Assembly (NCBI GenBank): GCA_947650285.1
Contig: CANTFL010000228.1
Coordinates: 186,001-250,000, forward strand
Direction: 5' to 3'
Source of the DNA: Hyaloperonospora brassicae
Lineage: Eukaryota; Oomycota; Peronosporomycetes; Peronosporales; Peronosporaceae
Length of the DNA stretch: 64,000 bases
The translations under genes were made by a program, and so were the position numbers. Positions 1-11,920 of this stretch are shown here, one piece after another (within the stretch, counting starts at the first letter, position 1; the number at the start of each line of letters is the position of its first letter). The notes under the pieces are model-generated. The model was not told the DNA's origin. It did not search any database and was given only the letters and a program-made list of their open reading frames with translations.

Positions 1-918
1 GATCTGTGAGGGATAATTTAATCTCTTGCATTTCCCACTGCTAAAACAGAAGCAGCACGTATTTGATAGATATTGCCTTGTAATTCCCACCTCAGCGACG
101 ACGTTGTTGAAAAAAATGGCGAAATTGAATATGCAACGCAGGAATTAATGCCTGTCGGAAGGGTGAAACGTGATAAGCTTACCATTTCGGTCGGAAAATG
201 CGTGGTGTACTGTAGCATTTCTCGTGTGGATCGCGGCGTTTTGGAATTCGTTCAACTGCGGATAAATAACCACCACTCACTCTCTTGATCATCACAGACA
301 GTGTTATTAACTTTCTTAGTGCCCGTAGTGGCAGCACCAGGATTTAGGAGCTGTACGCCCTGGCGCACTACTGTAAATATAGACTTACATTTTGCAATAT
401 CACGAATCTCGAAATCAACCATATGATGGTATACGATTGGGCTGCACCCACGTGTGATACGAGTGCCGCTATTGTTGACATTCTCGTGACTTGCCAAGGA
501 AGATCACATTGGTTGACTTCGTATGGTGAGGTAAAGTGAGGAGTGAACATATTTCGCCAAGAGCTGTTCTCTGCTAGCAAATATCGAAGTATCATGTTAA
601 CCTACGTATCGCAACCGTCGCCGTGCATACCCTAGATTCCACCTCAACGATCCACTGTTGTTGCCAGACTGTAGACAAATCTCCTCGGGACACATGCTCG
701 AAGTCGAGCAGACAGAAGTGCGTAGACGTTCCTACAACATTGTTACAATAATGTAGATTACGAGTCAAAAGCAAACGCATATAATTTGAGACACATGATA
801 TTGATAAATTTCGCTGATCAAAAGGCTGATGGACTTGTCGACGACCTACTGACCATTCTAGGTTGTTTATGTCGTTGACATCTCTAACAAGCAGGCGATC
901 GGGGCGATGCATGCCACA
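1..918. other. left flank, no gene recognised
   Basis: Only short open frames without recognisable motifs are present. This stretch lies downstream of effector A and has no counterpart beside effector B, so it is outside the inverted duplication. Confidence 0.5.
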
Positions 919-1500
919 TCACATACCATGAAGATTTATTTGGCGCAGCCCTGACTGCACCAAAAAGTTTTCGTGTCTTAGTCTCTCGGCCAAACTTTGC
1001 GCCCGCTTCAAGTCCTCAGGAGAACTTCGCGCTTTGACATCCGAACGATCAACGAGGTCCCTTATAGTCGCGGAATCGTCCACGCCTTTTGCTACCGGAT
1101 CCTCGGCAGCTTCGACTTCTTCCAAAGGTCGGTTCTTTGACATCGTCAACGTTTCACCAGGTTTCATAAACCACCGGGCAAACCAGTCAGCTACGCTTGA
1201 GTAATATGACTCGAGAATCCCTAGCTTGTGGTCGCCGGTCGTCTTGTGAAGAAGAAGCTTTCCCAAAGGTTCCAGTTTTTCCACCTCCTCCACGCCAACC
1301 GGCGCCCTTTCTTCACCGGCGACACCGCTTGTAGTGTAGGTCACTCGAAGCATTCGTTTGCCGTCAACATCCGGCTGAGTACTTGGATACAGGCTCCGCG
1401 TCGCCACGGTGACCGGCCTGTCGGCGATTGGGGCCGAGTGAGTGCCACGGTCAGCAGACACGATAAGAGCGAGAAAAAGAAGAAGAGAGCACTTCATCAT
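919..1500 (-). CDS. RxLR-EER secreted effector A
   Basis: Intronless gene for a 193-residue protein starting at the ATG at 1500 (a second ATG follows at once). Residues 1 to about 22 form a signal peptide with a Leu-rich core (MKCSLLLFLALIVSA). The RxLR motif reads RMLR at residues 49-52 and EER lies at 63-65, the spacing usual for oomycete host-translocated effectors, which are secreted into plant tissue and act inside host cells. The C-terminal half (about 85-193) has aromatic residues near 99-111 (YY...DWFARWF) and charged helices; I cannot assign a WY fold or a target. The first ~80 residues nearly match effector B at 33779, while the rest differs strongly. Family membership is well supported; function is unknown. 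Confidence 0.85.
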   Translation of the reverse strand: MMKCSLLLFLALIVSADRGTHSAPIADRPVTVATRSLYPSTQPDVDGKRMLRVTYTTSGVAGEERAPVGVEEVEKLEPLGKLLLHKTTGDHKLGILESYYSSVADWFARWFMKPGETLTMSKNRPLEEVEAAEDPVAKGVDDSATIRDLVDRSDVKARSSPEDLKRAQSLAERLRHENFLVQSGLRQINLHGM

Positions 1501-3688
1501 CCAGTTTGGTCGCGGTCAGAGGGTGGGAGGTGCTAGGGAGACTGTGTGGTGCGTTTGATGCTTCTTTAGAAATGAGGTGTGTGGTGCAATCCTGGACGAA
1601 GACGTGGGTGGCAACAACGAGATGCGACATCGTCACGAAAGAGCGGCTTTGCAGACGGGCTTGGTGCCGACGTAGTCCGACTGCTTGTAAAGATCTGGTC
1701 GCATCGTTCTGTGCACCAGATATGATGGTGAGGACCAGACTGCATTTCGCTCGTCGTTCACAGCCCAGTACATGTTCAAAGATTAATATTTCAAGCTGGA
1801 CAGAGTACCACGCCCTGCCACGGTCGAATGTGTCGAGCGCGTCGATCGTTCGACGAGCTTCACCTTTCCGCCGCTTCCTACTGTGGTGTATGAACAAAGC
1901 AAAGCTAAGTCTGGAGCAGTCATGGCAACTGGTTCATAGGTGAAAAGCATTCGGCTGGTAGGTGGCAGAAAAGTTTCGGCTAAATCAGCGCGCCGGCTGA
2001 GTCCATCTGATTATACCCGATGACTGGAAGCCGCAGCTTCTGATACGAGCGTAGCGACGAGGTTTTGGTCAGTGTCTGACCTGTTTTACGGACGCCAAAC
2101 CTGGATCGTCTGCCGACTGTAGACGCCCGATTCCGACACCAAGGTGTTACACACGCCAGTTTACAATAGTCCGGTTTGATGTGCGAAACAAAAGATCGAG
2201 AAACATGCATAGTCTCGATTCGGATATCACCGTCTGGTGTGTGTAGCGGAGAGATGGTGAATTTGCGTTCTGCATGTCTGCTAATCCAGTCTTGGCCTCC
2301 AAGAACACAGGTCGAAGTCTGACGAAATACTCGTCGCAAACCCTGTTTCCACATTTGCAGCTTCTTGCTATCGGGCACAAGTAGCGAGACTCAGTTGACG
2401 CGCTGATTTGGCAGAAGCCTTCCAATGCAAGAGCCCACGTACACATCGATCAGCCACAGCACAGTGTATTTGATGCGTACAGCTTCGTAAGAAAACGAAG
2501 TAACTGGACGTCAGAAGCGAATCCATCAGCATCAAATATACTTGCCTGATGATCGTCATTATTCACTGTGCGTTGATCAAGAAAAAAATGCCTAGCGAAG
2601 CAACCGGATCACCGCAAGCCACACATCTGCCTCACTTTCTCATGCAGCCACTCGCATCGTCATCAGAGATGCAGTCTTAGTTGTTACCTGCTCTTCCTGA
2701 ACGTCCTTTTCCCGCGTGCGGAAAACGCGCATCCTCAGTCTTTGCTCGTAGTGTCCATTGCCCCAAGCACCAATATCCAGTCTTTGTCATCGCATAAGCA
2801 CGCTGAGTGCGACACGTGCCAAGTATATTGATTTGGTCACTACCACCGATCGTCGTACTGGACACGCACCATTTACAGCGGTATCGCGGAGTGCGACGCA
2901 AGTAGATTCGCACACCCGATCTTTCTGTTTCATGCATCAAGACCGATTATGGTGCGATGCAAAACAGATAGCTCACGGGTGCACTGAAGTGAACAGGCTA
3001 TCATTCCAACGCGCCACTCGCTTATGCAGAGCTGAAAACGTAGCCAACGTGTCTCATGTATTTGACGGCGGTGGTGTCCCTTTTTGGCATCGTCGTGGCC
3101 ACTGATTTATTCGACCACTCATCGCCGTGGTAAAATGTGGTCTATGAGTTGCTAAATCGCGTAGTGATCGTCGAGCTGAGCTGAGCTGAGTTGCTACGGA
3201 ATGCATGTCAAAACTTGCAGTCAGATAAGTCCGCGGCCTTACTCACCAGAATCGTCATCCTCTTCTTTTCCGAGGCAGTCGGTGCCGACAGCAATTCACT
3301 ACCGCCAAGATCTGCACCAAACACCGCTCCCCCCAGCCCAACGCGAAGTGCTTCATGGCCACCCTTTCTACGCCAGCCTATTACAAGGCGTTGTGTTTCG
3401 CTTTTCTATGAACGTGATCAACTCGATTCCTCTACGAGCTACTGATGCGAGAAGACTTGGTCATACTCGTGCTTCGAGCGCTTAGATGATCGAAGGTGTG
3501 GGGGAGGCATACAGCAATGGCAAATGGCCATATTCCGCGCTATCTATTCGGGTCGGCGGTCCGCAACGTTTCCTCACTGACACACCTATGCTTTGGCTAT
3601 CGTGCTCGGGTTTCCCCGTCCTGGCACTTTCGAAGCTACTACACTTTTCATCCATGCTTGAAAAAAGGGCCAGTCGCTTCGCAATGCC
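1262..3688 (+). repeat. inverted duplication, arm A
   Basis: This stretch is the near-perfect reverse complement of 31597-34015, with a few per cent differences by eye. It holds the first ~80 codons of effector A and about 2.2 kb upstream of it. Homology fades inside the effector ORF at one end and stops at 3688 at the other, exactly where an LTR fragment begins. I recognise no second gene in the arm. Its open frames are short, and neither strand shows a known domain. Confidence 0.85.
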
Positions 3689-3807
3689 TGTAACGGGGCA
3701 CTGTTGACTACGTACTAGTTGATCAGTAAGGAGTATACTTCCACTGACGACAGTGGTCGACAGTGCCCTGCTAGGTGTTTTAAGGAAACACAGAGGAAGG
3801 AAAGGAG
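3689..3807. repeat. truncated LTR, family B
   Basis: The fragment starts TGTAACGGGGCACTG and continues with close similarity to the reverse complement of the right end of the solo LTR at 54165-54607, up to the stretch ending in GGAAGGAAAGGAG. It is then cut by the first LTR of R1 at 3808. The missing remainder is not found beyond 19378, so the right side was lost or rearranged. Confidence 0.7.
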
Positions 3808-4198
3808 TGTAACGGGAAACACCCTTGCGTGAACTAAACGCAAGGGTATCGGTGCCCCGATAGACGTACACAAGGCAAGCGAGGAAGCGTAAGTAAGGTA
3901 AAAGCAGAACTGTTATATTAATATAATTAAGTCTTTTAACTACTGTCTCTTTGTTTGACTTAACTTAATTATACTAATATAACTGAGTGTATGGTGACGT
4001 CTCGTCTCCACTCATTGCGTGCGTCTTGCGGCGATTGGTGGGTTGATATCATCAAGATATCAACCAATGAACAGACTCTTTGGTCAACCCTTGGATATCA
4101 CCGCTTCGGTGATATTGTTTAAAGAATATTCAACTTCATATTCTTTACTGTCACTTTTCTTAATGTGACAATTCCATGTAACGGGCTGCCCCGTTACA
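3808..4198 (-). repeat. R1 3' LTR
   Basis: A 391-bp LTR bounded by TGTAAC and GTTACA. It contains several short stems, including ATATCACC/GGTGATAT and AGAATAT/ATATTCT. Some positions differ from the 11398 LTR, which is more divergence than the internal regions of R1 and R2 show. Confidence 0.9.
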
Positions 4199-4209
4199 TC
4201 ACCCCCCTT
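4199..4209 (-). other. polypurine tract of R1
   Basis: On the minus strand AAGGGGGGTGA abuts the TGTAAC end of the 3' LTR. This is the position of a plus-strand primer and confirms the element orientation. Equivalent tracts adjoin the LTRs at 11788, 35075 (35076-35086) and 44324. Confidence 0.75.
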
Positions 4210-4329
4210 AACTGATAGTCACCGTGTGACTATCGAAAATAATGGCGGCCACCCGTTGGTCACCATTAAGACAGGGAGCACTTGTTGGGTCCGTTCCATT
4301 CACTTTCCGCTCGACCTCGCATAGTTAAC

Positions 4330-5938
4330 ATGTCCATACGAGGTGACTCAAGGCACACAGAGTCTGTGCCTGTGCCAGCTTCTGCGGCAGACGATTCGTC
4401 GTCTGCTGCTCGTTCTTCGCCTGCAGCAAGAGGTGCCGCAGGTGCACGCGGTAGAGCACCGCGTGCGCATGATGACCCCGACATTAAGGTCATCTACTCT
4501 GGCGAGTCAGACATGCCTGACTCGGGCAACGCTGCAGAGGCGTCTCGCTCACCGGCGACGCCTCAGTGTTCGCCAAGGCCACTGCCGAACGAACGGACTC
4601 GTGAGTTGCAACACAGTCTTTTCGGCAGTGATGACGAATCTGGTGATGAGTATGTTTGCTCATCACCGCAATCAGCTCGTGCTCCTTCGCACGAGCGACT
4701 TGACGATGGTGCAACCCATCGTCATACTGACAACCGTGGTACCAACAAAGGTACCACCGTGAAGCGTGACGAGCTGAAGCCGTGGCGTTTGCTCGAACGG
4801 CTCATCAATAGCTTGTCTCACGAGACAAGCCAACACCATCGAATACCCTTATTTGATGCGACTGAGCTTCACAGCTTGAATTCCAGCGCGAGCAACTTTC
4901 GCGCTGAAGAGGATTTTTATCTCGATGTCTTTCTTAGACATCGATGGTACAACAGCAACCAAAAGCGTGACAAAACATCGCTTTTGGCTGCGTGGAACGC
5001 GTTCGTCCAAAACGTAAAGAATTTTGGACGAGAAGGGTGGCTCAAGAAACTTGAGGCGACACGCCTCAGGTTCGAAAGGCGAACGCCAACCGGTGTCAGG
5101 TACCGGTTGCAATGTTGGTTTGTCATGTGAAGCCGGCATTCAATGCCTAACTTAGGGAGACCCTTATGCGAGTTGTGTTGACAACTCGCAACGTGCACAT
5201 AGGGACTTGTATTCCTTAAGTTCGCCCTGGGGAAGGGCACACATCTTGGAGGAGATGCGTGACGCGATTGCAAACTTGCAATCCGTCTACAAGCGCCTAG
5301 GGCGCGTGTTTACCGATGGGCTCGAGGACTCATCGGATGGGTCTCGTCATACTGGCGGACGAGACCTTCAACATCCATCGACAGCTGAGAACGGGGCTCC
5401 CAGCTGTTCCAAGAGGGTGGATACCTCCGCCACTGGACGAGGTAGCTCGTCCTTGATCCTGAATCGTCACGGTGATTCAAGATACGCTCCTCTAGAAAGC
5501 GTTGACCACCGTGAGAATCCACCAAAGGATGTGGTAGAGGAGGAAAGACCTCCTCCAGATGATTCGGCTCACCATCTCGACCCTTACGAGATGGATCGCG
5601 CAATCGATGAATTGCGCGATGACTTGAAGCACGAGCGCGACCGGCGCTACGCTTTGACTGATACCGTGCGGAAGAACCGCAAGGATCACGAGGATCATCG
5701 GGCGAGGGATCGCGCCGATTATGCCACGGCGCAGCTTCAGGTCGAGCGGGATGTCCGCTCCCTATTCGGCGAGCTGGCGACAGCTCGCGGGGAGATATCT
5801 CGGTTGAGTTCCGAGGTATCATATCTGCGCGACCAGACGGATCGTCTGAACCGCGATCGCAAGAACTTGATAACTGTTCTTGAACGTGGGGGCTATCTTT
5901 ATGGGAAGGAGAAGGCTCGTACTGACAGTACGGTCTGA
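4330..5938 (+). pseudogene. antisense ORF of R1 (broken)
   Basis: This plus-strand frame matches the intact 534-residue antisense ORF of R3 (35207-36811). The first ATG is at 4330. The frame runs to a stop near 5130, where the sequence around the cysteine cluster is altered, then resumes from about 5207 to 5938 in the coiled-coil part. R2 has the same break, so the lesion predates the divergence of R1 and R2. The 3' half overlaps the chromodomain frame on the other strand. Confidence 0.6.
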
Positions 5939-6539
5939 GCCTCCCCACGTAAAACGTAGGATGCGTGCGCATCTTACGTGGCAATTCGATCGTGTATTCA
6001 TTGCCCTTGCGATGCAACACTCGAAATGGCCCAATGTACTTCGGCAGTAGTTTACTGCTGCCGACACTAGTGAATGCATGCCCAGGTAAGCTTACCGTAG
6101 ACAGTAGTACTAGTTCATTAACTTTAAATGAAAGAACATTTGCTCTTCCATTCTTGTCTGCGTTCCGTTTCTGACGGTCCACCGCATTTGCGATGGAGTC
6201 CTGAACGAAACGGACTACCGCTTCTCGAGTCAGCAGGAAGTTCTCTGCTGACTCTTTGTTTTGTCTTTCAGTGTGCTTCGTGCGCACTGCTAAGATATTG
6301 TTCTCTTCTTCAGCGAGGTTGTCTTCTTCCTCGCTGGCATAATCGTTGAAGATGCTGAATATGCCAGCATCGTCATCATCATCCGAGTCATTAATAGCGT
6401 CGCCGCTATTACTGAGGTGATCTTCTTCTTCGATGTCGACTTGAACGACACCGGCATCATACGTGACGACGTTAGCGTCGACACGTGATGAGCAAGAGCC
6501 AAAACGGTTTTTGCTCAAGCGAGTCCCCCCCTTATCCAA
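5310..6539 (-). CDS. integrase C-terminal GPY/F module and chromodomain (R1)
   Basis: Open frame of 409 codons continuing pol after a -1 frame change at the G7 tract 6525-6531. It has a highly acidic linker, then the integrase GPY/F module ([15 protein letters not shown]...YVGRLRPY), a Pro/Arg/Ser-rich linker, and a chromodomain beginning [12 protein letters not shown] with [12 protein letters not shown] and WEP. The usual WxGY glycine is arginine here, unlike in R3. Such chromodomains steer integration towards modified histones in chromoviruses. The frame has no ATG of its own at the start, so expression as part of pol is inferred. Confidence 0.75.
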   Translation of the reverse strand: MDKGGTRLSKNRFGSCSSRVDANVVTYDAGVVQVDIEEEDHLSNSGDAINDSDDDDDAGIFSIFNDYASEEEDNLAEEENNILAVRTKHTERQNKESAENFLLTREAVVRFVQDSIANAVDRQKRNADKNGRANVLSFKVNELVLLSTVSLPGHAFTSVGSSKLLPKYIGPFRVLHRKGNEYTIELPRKMRTHPTFYVGRLRPYCQYEPSPSHKDSPHVQEQLSSSCDRGSDDPSGRADMIPRNSTEISPRELSPARRIGSGHPARPEAAPWHNRRDPSPDDPRDPCGSSARYQSKRSAGRARASSHRAIHRLRDPSRKGRDGEPNHLEEVFPPLPHPLVDSHGGQRFLEERILNHRDDSGSRTSYLVQWRRYPPSWNSWEPRSQLSMDVEGLVRQYDETHPMSPRAHR

Positions 6540-9500
6540 GAGTCACACTCTAGAAGGGTGGGCACACGTGGATGGCGTAGGCCATTCACGTAAAACGGTG
6601 TGTGCTGTGTGGAGCATGCACCGAATTATTGATGGCGAATTCCACCATGGGTAGGACTTCGCTCCAACTCGGGAACGAGTGGACATATTCTCGAAGAATC
6701 TCTTCGAGGACACGGTTCGCACGTTCCGTCTGACCATCTGTTTCTGGATGGTCAGAAGTGGACATCTTCAATCGTGTTCCGAGAGTACGGAACACGGTTT
6801 GCCAAAAGTCCGCCATGAACCGAGGGTCACGGTCGGATACAAGTTCACGGGGTAACCCGTGGAGTCTAAAGACCGTTTCTAGAAAGACACGAGCACAAGC
6901 TTGAGCCTTGATCGACTCAGGGACTGCAGCAAGATGCACCATCTTGCTGAATCGGTCTACAAACACAAGAATACCATTATTCTTGTGAGCGTCTTCGGGA
7001 AAACCGACGACGAAGTCCATTGAAACGGACTGCCAGCACTCTGTCGGAACAGGCAGAGGCTGCAATGGCGCACGGGATGAAGGACTAGGCTTCACTCGTT
7101 GACAAACCTCGCAAGCACGTATGTACTTGCGTACAAACTGATACTGGCGGGGCCAGTAAAAGTCACGACTTACCGTGAGATAAGTCTTTTCCCTTCCACG
7201 ATGGCCGCTTGTTGGGGCATCGTGACACTCGTACATGATGCTTAACCGCAAATCATGATGAGCGGATACGACTACACGAGGCGTGTCGTCGCCAACAGCT
7301 GTATAGTGCAGCAATCCGTTGCGTGTACTGTGCCGATCCGATGAGGATCGGTACAAAGCTGGTAAATCCCTCATGGATTTACTGGATGGAATCACAAGAG
7401 TATTTATCAATCGCAGAAGATCTTTATTTTCCGCGTGTGCCTTTCGTACGTCGTCAAGTAAACTTGACGACGGGACACTGACTGACAGTGTCGCAACAGT
7501 GGGCTTATCCTCACTGTTGGATTGTGCGACCGGCTCGAAATCGGTCCGGCGCGAAAGCGCATCAGCGACGACGTTCAGTCGTCCTGGTTTATACTACACG
7601 GAGAAGTTATACTCCGCGAAGAAAGACAGCCACCTCGCCATCCTTTACGAGAGGTGTGGGCTGTTTACGGCCGTGCGTAATGACGCATGGTCCGTATATA
7701 CGATGAACGATCTATCTCCCAGTAGATAGACACGAAACTTAGCCAGTGCGTATTTCATGGCAAGGAGTTCCTTGTAACGCACTGGGTAATTACGCTCAGC
7801 TGCTTGCAGCTGACGCTACTGATAACAGATGACGCGCTCCGCGCCATCTTCATCGAACTGCATTAACGCGCAGCCGATTGCGAAATCGCTGGCGTCACAG
7901 ACCACATGAAATGGTCTGTCCTGATCTGCAATCGCCAAGATCGGCGATTGCATCAAGCTTTGCTTGATACCCTCAAAGGAACGCTGGCACTCAGCGTTCC
8001 ATGGCCACTTGACATTTTTCTTGAGCAAGCACGAAAGATGAACAGTCAGCTCGGCGTAGTTGCGCGAGTACTTGTGCAAGTACACCGCAAGACCAAGGAA
8101 CTTCCTTAGTCCCTTGACATCGACTGGGACTGGCCAGTCGGTGATCGCCTTGATCTTTTCGGGATCAGGGCGTACGCCATGTTTACCCATGATGCACCCA
8201 AAAAGTGGTATTTCGCTAGCCGCGAATATACACTTCTTGAGGTTGGCGTACAACTTGTGCTTGCGCATAAGTTGAAGAACCTGACGAACGTGAGTTCTGT
8301 GAACTTCAACGTCCGTCTTTCCGTCCATATCCCGGCTATAGACGAACACATCGTCGAAGTAACTCGGTGCGAAGTCTCGCACCGGTCTCGACAGATTTGT
8401 GACACATCTGTTGAATGTTGCAGGGGCATTGCTCAGCCCCTGTGGTATCACTAGCCACTCCCACAACATACCGCTGGGGGTGCTCAATGCTGTGTACGGG
8501 ATGTCCCGTTCACGCATGATGATCTGATAGAATCCATCCATCAGATCCATGGACGAAAAGATGGTACTCAATGACATACCATCTATGATGACGTCCTTTC
8601 TCGGTATCGGCGTCTGAGCCGGTACCGTTGCAGCATTCAACTTGTTAAATGCGTGCACTATCCGCCATCCTCCTGTGGCCTTTCGCACACAGAAGGTCGG
8701 AGAGCTGTGAGGGGATGTTGATTCCCTCACATGGCCCGCTGCTAAGCGATCGGCAAAGAACTTGTCGATCGCTTGTACTTGTTCAAGAGGCAGTGGCCAC
8801 TGCTTCATGACACAGTATTTCGAGCCCGTTCTGAGCTCGATCTCGTGCCTAGCGCCTTTGTCCTTAGGCAACTCGCGCGGTACGGATTCAGGGAACACAT
8901 CCCTGAATTCGATCAAATCCTTATACAAAGGATTTGCCTGAAGTGACTCCCAGGATTGGGACGCGTATCGCTCAATCCGAGTCTTCTCATCGAGGACACT
9001 TTCGTCCATCGATGAGCTGCTGAGAACCCGTTCGTTCTCAGCAAATACTGTTGCCGACCGAATATCGGCCACATACTCATCCTCTGTGACGAGTATGCAG
9101 ATCTGCTTGACTTTGCCACTACGCAGATCACGCAAGAACCGTTTTGGTTCTAGCGTTGGCAACTGAGTTATCTCCGAAGTTAACTTCTAGGCACAATCAT
9201 ATGAAGCGTATAAGCGCCTACACTTGATCCGTCATTAATCAAGACGTTCAACGTCTCGGTTACTTCCTGGAAACTTGCTTCCACAGGTTGCTGAAGGCCT
9301 AATCCCTCAGCAAGCGACTCTTGAGGAATTCCTTCCTCAAGTACGTGGGGACTTATTCCCTCGACGTCTTCCGACTGTGGCTGTGCAACCACAGTCAGGC
9401 ACCGATCCTCTACGGTCGACTCTCCAGTCGACCTAGGATTTTCATGTTGCCCTTTGGGGGCAACAGGTTTCTTTCTTCTAAGATGCTGCCCGCTAGGCAT

Positions 9501-10220
9501 GCATCCATGTCCCGGTCCACTCGACTTATTCGAGTGGTGGACCTTCGGCGCAGCCTGTACTTCTGTACAGCCGCCGGGAGCTTGCTCCACAGTGTAGTGA
9601 TCAACTACACTGTGATCTTGTGCAGTCGTGCTAACGACCGAACCGCAAGTGAGGCCATCGCACTCACTCGCAGAACATCCACACGCTTGTGGACGCTCCA
9701 AGATGTTCATCAGATGGCCATCTGATGAACAAGTGGCAGGCATCTTCACGGATCGATGCTGCCAGCTCACCCTTGGCTCGTACTTTCTGAGCCAAGGTAA
9801 TCCCAGGATGACATCAAATTTGTCATCCAGATCCAGTACGATGAAGTCATCATCGTACTGTTCGCCTTCTAACGTGTAGTGAATTCCTACTACACGTTTC
9901 TCAACGGTAATCGATGCGCCTGTTGCAAGGCGCACCGTCATCCTTGTGAGGGGAATGTCGCGCTCAACGAACTTGAGCCTACGACCCTCTAGTGACTGGC
10001 GACGAACAAAGTTGTTCGACGCCCCACAGTCTACTAGGGCACGAAGCGACAAATCATTTGTCGCTTCCAGCTTCAAGGTGATGAGCGAAACGTCATCACC
10101 AGGTGCAGAGACACACAATGATTGTGTATCTGGAGCAACTTTCGTCAAGAGATTTGCAAATTCTCTTGAGGTTGCTGGATCCGTAGGGCGCTCCGCACCT
10201 ACTGACCCCGTCCATTTTTT
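6525..10220 (-). pseudogene. pol of R1 (protease, RT, RNase H, integrase), degenerate
   Basis: The pol frame follows gag in the -1 frame from the A-rich heptamer at 10214-10220. The protease part (9180-10148) carries LVDCGASNNFV; the active site is DCG rather than the common DTG or DSG, and it is followed by DKFDVILGLPWLRK. A 1-nt net deletion near 9187-9190, shared with R2, ends this frame. The RT part (7816-9162) has PQGLSNAPATF and YFDD, then an in-frame TAG at 7816. The integrase part (6586-7410) keeps the HHCC finger and the D, D and E residues, but a 1-nt deletion near 6630 closes it. R1 cannot make a full pol. Confidence 0.85.
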
Positions 10221-11353
10221 GATGGTCCGTCTCGCTGTTGCGGCTTCGCAACAGCGCTGGACCCACGCCCATTGCCCTTTCTGGCGAATGGTCGTCCATT
10301 TCGCTCAGTACTGTTTGGTACTGGGCGTGGAGCACTACACTCGTATGCGTAGTGCCCTAGCTTCTGACAGCGATTGCACTTCTGCAATCGCTTGTTGTTT
10401 GAAGAGCGAGGTCTCTCGCTCTCAACATAGCAGAGGTCCATTGGTTCTGGACCTCCGATCTCTTGTCGTCTTGGTGGACGGTATGAGTTTGAGCTAGCAT
10501 GAGCCTGTCTTATGCTAAAGTCTTCCTGTTCCGCGGCTGATATCGCTTCTTCAAGCGTATTCAGCTCAAGGCGGAACAGGTGGCTCCTGACGGACCCTTC
10601 TGCGAGCCCTTGCATGAACACCGTAATCAACATGTGTTCATGGACTGGGTTAGCAGTTATACTACTCGCTAGGAGTCGTATATGTTGTGCGTAAGCGTGC
10701 ACATCACGCTTACCCTGCTTGAGTTTCAGGAGCTCAGAACGAGCCCTGAACTCAGCACGTGGCGGCTCAAACGTTTGTCTGAGCCGGGACTTGAAGTCAT
10801 CTAGCGACCTGAACACATTTGGGTCGCTACTCTCGAGTCCCAGGGACCAAGTTTTGGCACGCCCTGCCAAGTGGGTCTGAGCAAATATGAGTTTCATTTG
10901 CTCATCTTCGACGCGACGAGCCCTTAGGGCTCTGTCGAGTTCGACAAACCATAGTAACAGGGAGTCCTCCGGGACTCCACTGTACTTGGAGGTGTCAACC
11001 TTCATGACCTCGGGACGACGCGCATGCGCCGTCCCGCCCACAGCAGCATGGAATTGCTGCTGTCTCAACAGCTCCGTCTGTTGAGCACCGAGTTCTCTCA
11101 ACTGCTCGGCCTGTTGAGAGCCTTGCTGGTGAAGCAAGGCTACTTTCTCCCTTTCGGCGACAAGTTCATTCTGAATGAACTTGGCGATAGCGGCATGTTG
11201 TTGGTCTCTGTCTAGAGACTCCAACATGGCGCTAATGGCGAACTCGCCTACGGTAGAACTCATTCGTTCTACCGCACCCCATTCGATGTCACTCAAATGG
11301 GTAAACCCTTCACGCGTGGCGTGAAAGGTCTCTTCATCATCCAACATGTTCAT
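10199..11353 (-). CDS. gag: gag of R1
   Basis: Intact 384-residue Gag starting at the ATG at 11353. It has an N-terminal Gln-rich helical region, a retrotransposon capsid-like core (LLWFVELDRALRARR, LAGRAKTWSLGL, DFKSRLRQTFEPP) at about residues 125-280, and one CCHC zinc knuckle, CNRCQKLGHYAYEC, at 326-339, followed by a basic Gly/Arg-rich tail. Gag forms the virus-like particle and binds element RNA. The frame ends in TAG at 10199-10201, just after a candidate -1 slippery heptamer. Confidence 0.9.
   Translation of the reverse strand: MNMLDDEETFHATREGFTHLSDIEWGAVERMSSTVGEFAISAMLESLDRDQQHAAIAKFIQNELVAEREKVALLHQQGSQQAEQLRELGAQQTELLRQQQFHAAVGGTAHARRPEVMKVDTSKYSGVPEDSLLLWFVELDRALRARRVEDEQMKLIFAQTHLAGRAKTWSLGLESSDPNVFRSLDDFKSRLRQTFEPPRAEFRARSELLKLKQGKRDVHAYAQHIRLLASSITANPVHEHMLITVFMQGLAEGSVRSHLFRLELNTLEEAISAAEQEDFSIRQAHASSNSYRPPRRQEIGGPEPMDLCYVESERPRSSNNKRLQKCNRCQKLGHYAYECSAPRPVPNSTERNGRPFARKGNGRGSSAVAKPQQRDGPSKNGRGQ
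10214..10220 (-). promoter_or_regulatory. candidate -1 frameshift heptamer, gag/pol (R1)
   Basis: In the gag frame the codons TCA AAA AAT give the heptamer A AAA AAT (an X XXY YYZ form). The -1 frame from here runs open into the protease frame, while gag stops 4 codons later. The site lies in the loop of a GACCAT/ATGGTC stem in R2 and R3. Inferred from sequence only. Confidence 0.55.
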
Positions 11354-11376
11354 GTTGGATGTTGTGGTCCTTGGAA

Positions 11377-11395
11377 GGACTACAAAGTGCTACCA
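11377..11395 (-). other. primer binding site of R1
   Basis: Reading into the element, the LTR end is followed by CC and then TGGTAGCACTTTGTAGTCC. The TGG complements a tRNA 3' CCA. The same sequence occupies 42255-42273 in R3 and the equivalent place in R2 and R4. I cannot name the primer tRNA. Confidence 0.6.
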
Positions 11396-11397
11396 GG

Positions 11398-11788
11398 TAT
11401 AACGGGGCACACCCTTGCGTGAACTTAACGCAAGGGTATCGGTGCCCCGATAGACGTACACAAGGCAAGCGAGGAAGCGTAGGTAAGGTAAAAGCAGAAC
11501 TGTTATATTAATATAATTAAGTCTTTTAACTACTGTCTCTTTGTTTGACTTAACTTAATTATGTTAATATAACTGAGTGTATGGTGACGTCTCGTCTCCA
11601 CTCATTGCGCGCGTCTTGCGGCGATTGGTGGGTTGATATCATCAAGATATCAACCAATGAACAGACTCTTTGGTCGACCCTTCAATATCACCACATTGGT
11701 GATATTGTTAAAAGAATATCCAGCATAATATTCTTTATTGTCACTTTTCTTAAAGTGACAATTCCATGTAACGGGCTGCCCCGTTACA
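11398..11788 (-). repeat. LTR shared by R1 (5') and R2 (3')
   Basis: A 391-bp LTR, gag/PBS of R1 on its left and the PPT and antisense ORF of R2 on its right. Its left terminus reads TATAAC instead of TGTAAC. A shared LTR is what recombination between two elements leaves, not two independent insertions. Confidence 0.9.
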
Positions 11789-11920
11789 TCACCCCCCCTT
11801 AACTGATAGTCACCGTGTGACTATCGAAAATAATGGCGGCCACCCGTTGGTCACCATTAAGACAGGGATCACTTGTTGGGTCCGTTCCATTCACTTTCCG
11901 CTCGACCTCGCATAGTTAAC

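Larger units (their letters stand above)
3808..11788 (-). mobile_element. Ty3/Gypsy chromovirus R1
   Basis: LTR retrotransposon read on the minus strand: 5' LTR 11398-11788, PBS, gag, protease, RT/RNase H, integrase, chromodomain, antisense ORF, PPT, 3' LTR 3808-4198. The domain order (integrase last, then chromodomain) identifies a Ty3/Gypsy chromovirus. Its 5' LTR is also the 3' LTR of R2. The flanks (AGGAG at 3803-3807, CATAT after 19378) do not form a target duplication. Several nonsense and frameshift lesions in pol make it non-autonomous; gag is intact. Confidence 0.9.

Noticed and set aside
1980..2446. Frames in the duplicated arm with a faint transposase look (SNRTIVNWRVYHLG and related)
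   Set aside because: The resemblance to PiggyBac-type transposases is weak, frames are interrupted, and the order of any cysteine-rich part is wrong. Not enough to call a relic.
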